From: Gammaproteobacteria bacterium
Lineage (GTDB): Bacteria; Pseudomonadota; Gammaproteobacteria; Pseudomonadales; Halomonadaceae
Direction of reading: 5' to 3'
DNA length: 5,318 nucleotides
NCBI GenBank assembly: GCA_023485185.1
Contig: JAMCZP010000259.1
Location: 1-5,318, forward strand
Positions 3,931 to 5,318 of this stretch are shown piece after piece. The position numbers and the translations under genes were made by a program. Each line of letters begins with the position of its first letter. Position 1 is the stretch's first letter. The notes beneath the pieces were generated by a model. That model was not told where the DNA came from. It did no database searches and was given only the letters and a program-made list of their open reading frames with translations.

Positions 3931-5318
3931 ATGAAACCTGTAGGGTATGCGTACCTTCATGAGTATTTAGCCTTGGGAGTATGCCCGCCCAAACACCCCG
4001 CGCGGGTTCGTCCCGTGACACGCATCATGTCTATGGGGAACGAGATAGCGGTACCCGCAGGACGAGCCCCTGATGCCTCACTGCTTGCTCATCTGGTGTT
4101 TGCGCTGAAACACGAAGGTATAGACCTTGCCATACTGGCAGGTTCCTTGCCCCATCTGCCCATAGAAGAGTTACGAGAGGCCTTGCAAACCTCGCCAAAC
4201 GGCATTTATTTGAGGAAGTTAGCGTATCTATATGAAGCGATGGTCACACGCTTGCCGTTCGATATTGTTGTCAGTGGTCGGGCAGTGCCTCTTTTCGATC
4301 CTGAGCATTATATTGTCGGCCCCTCGGTGCGGGACAGCCGTTGGCGAATCGATTTCAATGGTCTAGGCACATTGGGTTATTGCGCCACCGTGCGTCGTAC
4401 CTCGGTTATTACGGCGCTTTTAGAAGAAGATATCCTGGGGCAAGCTTCCACTTTTATGGCCTCATTGCCCACGGGAATGCTCGACCGTGCAATTCAGTGG
4501 GCATATTTGAGTGAAACACAGTCCTCGTTCGCGATCGAACAGGAGTCGCCATCGCCTGATAAGCAACAGCGCTTCATGCAACTGCTGCGCCAAGCCCATG
4601 AACGTAGACCGCTGACAGAAGCCTACCTCGTCGAACTTCAAAACAGCACTATCAGTAATCCTTTCGACAAAGCCGTCACCTTTCGCCATGAGCAGAACTA
4701 CTTGCACAATGGTTTACCCGGCGCGCTAGGTGTCAGCTATCTGCCACCACCGCCAGCGCTTTGCGATGAGCTGATGAATGGGCTAATGACCTGGGCCAAT
4801 CAAGATTCAGATAAGGGGGTAGCAGAAGGCGTTTCGCCACTGGTGGTGTCAGCGGTGCTCTCTTTTGGTTTTGTTTTTCTACACCCTTTCATGGACGGCA
4901 ACGGACGCATATCGCGGTTTCTGATACACCATACGCTATGCCGAAAAGGAGGGTTGGATCGCGACAATCTTTTACCTATTTCGGTTGCCATGAAGCGTCA
5001 TGAAGCAGAGTACTTGGCTGCCCTCGAAGCGTTTTCAAAGCCCACCCGAGAGCATTGGAACGTCAACTGGATAGATGCCGATCAATATGACTTTCACTTT
5101 AAGGGATTGGAGGCCCTGTACCGTTTCTGGGATGCGACAGAGGCGGTGGCATTTTTACTAAAAATGGCTAAAGCAGCCTTGGAAGACGAGTTAAAAGCCG
5201 AGACTCACTACTTGGCGTGTTTCGATCATGTGTATGCTGTAATAAACGAAGCGTACGATATTCGTGGTAGTGATTTGGCGCGCCTGGTCATGATGTGCCT
5301 GAGCAATGAGGGGCCGAC
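3931..5318 (+). CDS. Fic family protein (putative AMP transferase), 3' end beyond the window
   Basis: 462 residues are visible with no stop before the right edge. ATG 3931 is the first possible start after the in-frame TGA at 3898-3900; GAGG at 3918-3921 serves as Shine-Dalgarno. Fic enzymes transfer AMP (or another nucleotide/phosphate group) from a nucleotide to a hydroxyl of a target protein. The active-site motif HPFMDGNGRISR (318-329) is complete, with catalytic His318 and the anion-binding GNGR. The target-docking flap is FRHEQNYLHNG (251-261) followed by SYLPPPP (269-275). The inhibitory motif lies N-terminal, Ser199-x-x-x-Glu203 in SSFAIEQE, making it class II, but Gln204 replaces the usual Gly/Asn. 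Residues 1 to about 185 form an N-terminal region seen in long Fic proteins (NGIYLRKLAYLYEAM at 90-104), of unknown role. From 371 on, a helical C-terminal part. Members of this type are about 500-530 residues, so most of the protein is present. Confidence 0.9.
   Translation, partial: MKPVGYAYLHEYLALGVCPPKHPARVRPVTRIMSMGNEIAVPAGRAPDASLLAHLVFALKHEGIDLAILAGSLPHLPIEELREALQTSPNGIYLRKLAYLYEAMVTRLPFDIVVSGRAVPLFDPEHYIVGPSVRDSRWRIDFNGLGTLGYCATVRRTSVITALLEEDILGQASTFMASLPTGMLDRAIQWAYLSETQSSFAIEQESPSPDKQQRFMQLLRQAHERRPLTEAYLVELQNSTISNPFDKAVTFRHEQNYLHNGLPGALGVSYLPPPPALCDELMNGLMTWANQDSDKGVAEGVSPLVVSAVLSFGFVFLHPFMDGNGRISRFLIHHTLCRKGGLDRDNLLPISVAMKRHEAEYLAALEAFSKPTREHWNVNWIDADQYDFHFKGLEALYRFWDATEAVAFLLKMAKAALEDELKAETHYLACFDHVYAVINEAYDIRGSDLARLVMMCLSNEGP

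Noticed and set aside
4462..4991. Two minus-strand frames (4462-4707 and 4800-4991) inside the Fic gene.
   Set aside because: They lie opposite a continuous plus-strand frame with the Fic active site; they have no start signals or recognisable content.

Overview
The window looks like an accessory stretch of a gammaproteobacterial chromosome. Moderate G+C, the codon choice and the flavour of the proteins (type II HAD dehalogenase, YbfB/YjiJ-type MFS porter, GST, Rpn, large Fic protein) suggest Halomonadaceae (Halomonas/Vreelandella-like). This is an inference from family resemblance, not from a marker gene.

Layout. (1) Bases 2-370, plus strand: the C-terminal part of a haloacid dehalogenase type II / HAD hydrolase, cut by the left edge. 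(2) 369-418: a hairpin with a T-run on the minus strand, placed to terminate the next gene. (3) 468-719, minus: an orphan 83-residue acidic-tailed protein with a near-consensus Shine-Dalgarno sequence. (4) 720-979: 260 bases in which I see only a weak promoter candidate for that small gene. (5) 980-1924, minus: an Rpn-family (PD-(D/E)XK, YhgA-like) nuclease. Inside it, GAGGAG stands 6 nt before an in-frame ATG that would give a 73-residue C-terminal product, matching the intragenic antitoxin (RpnS) arrangement described for E. coli Rpn proteins. (6) 2019-3131, plus: a YbfB/YjiJ-type MFS transporter whose first membrane helix and start signals are missing; the divergent rpn gene and its probable promoter sit where its 5' end should be. 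(7) 3131-3733: a glutathione S-transferase-like protein joined to the transporter by a TAATG overlap. (8) 3734-3930: an intergenic region dense in inverted repeats, including a 12-bp palindrome and a possible RNA pseudoknot over the ribosome-binding site of the next gene. (9) 3931 to the right edge: a Fic-domain protein (462 residues visible) with an intact HPFMDGNGRISR active site and an unusual inhibitory motif. It has no stop codon inside the window, so a search for closed reading frames would miss it.

How the genes relate. The transporter and GST form a two-gene unit, probably of metabolic or detoxification type and probably impaired by loss of the transporter's N-terminus. Rpn and Fic are both accessory, toxin-like genes and each shows sequence signs of self-control: an internal start in rpn, and an inhibitory helix plus a structured leader in fic. 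They are not adjacent and nothing shows that they act together. No tRNA, rRNA, CRISPR array or insertion-sequence end was seen.
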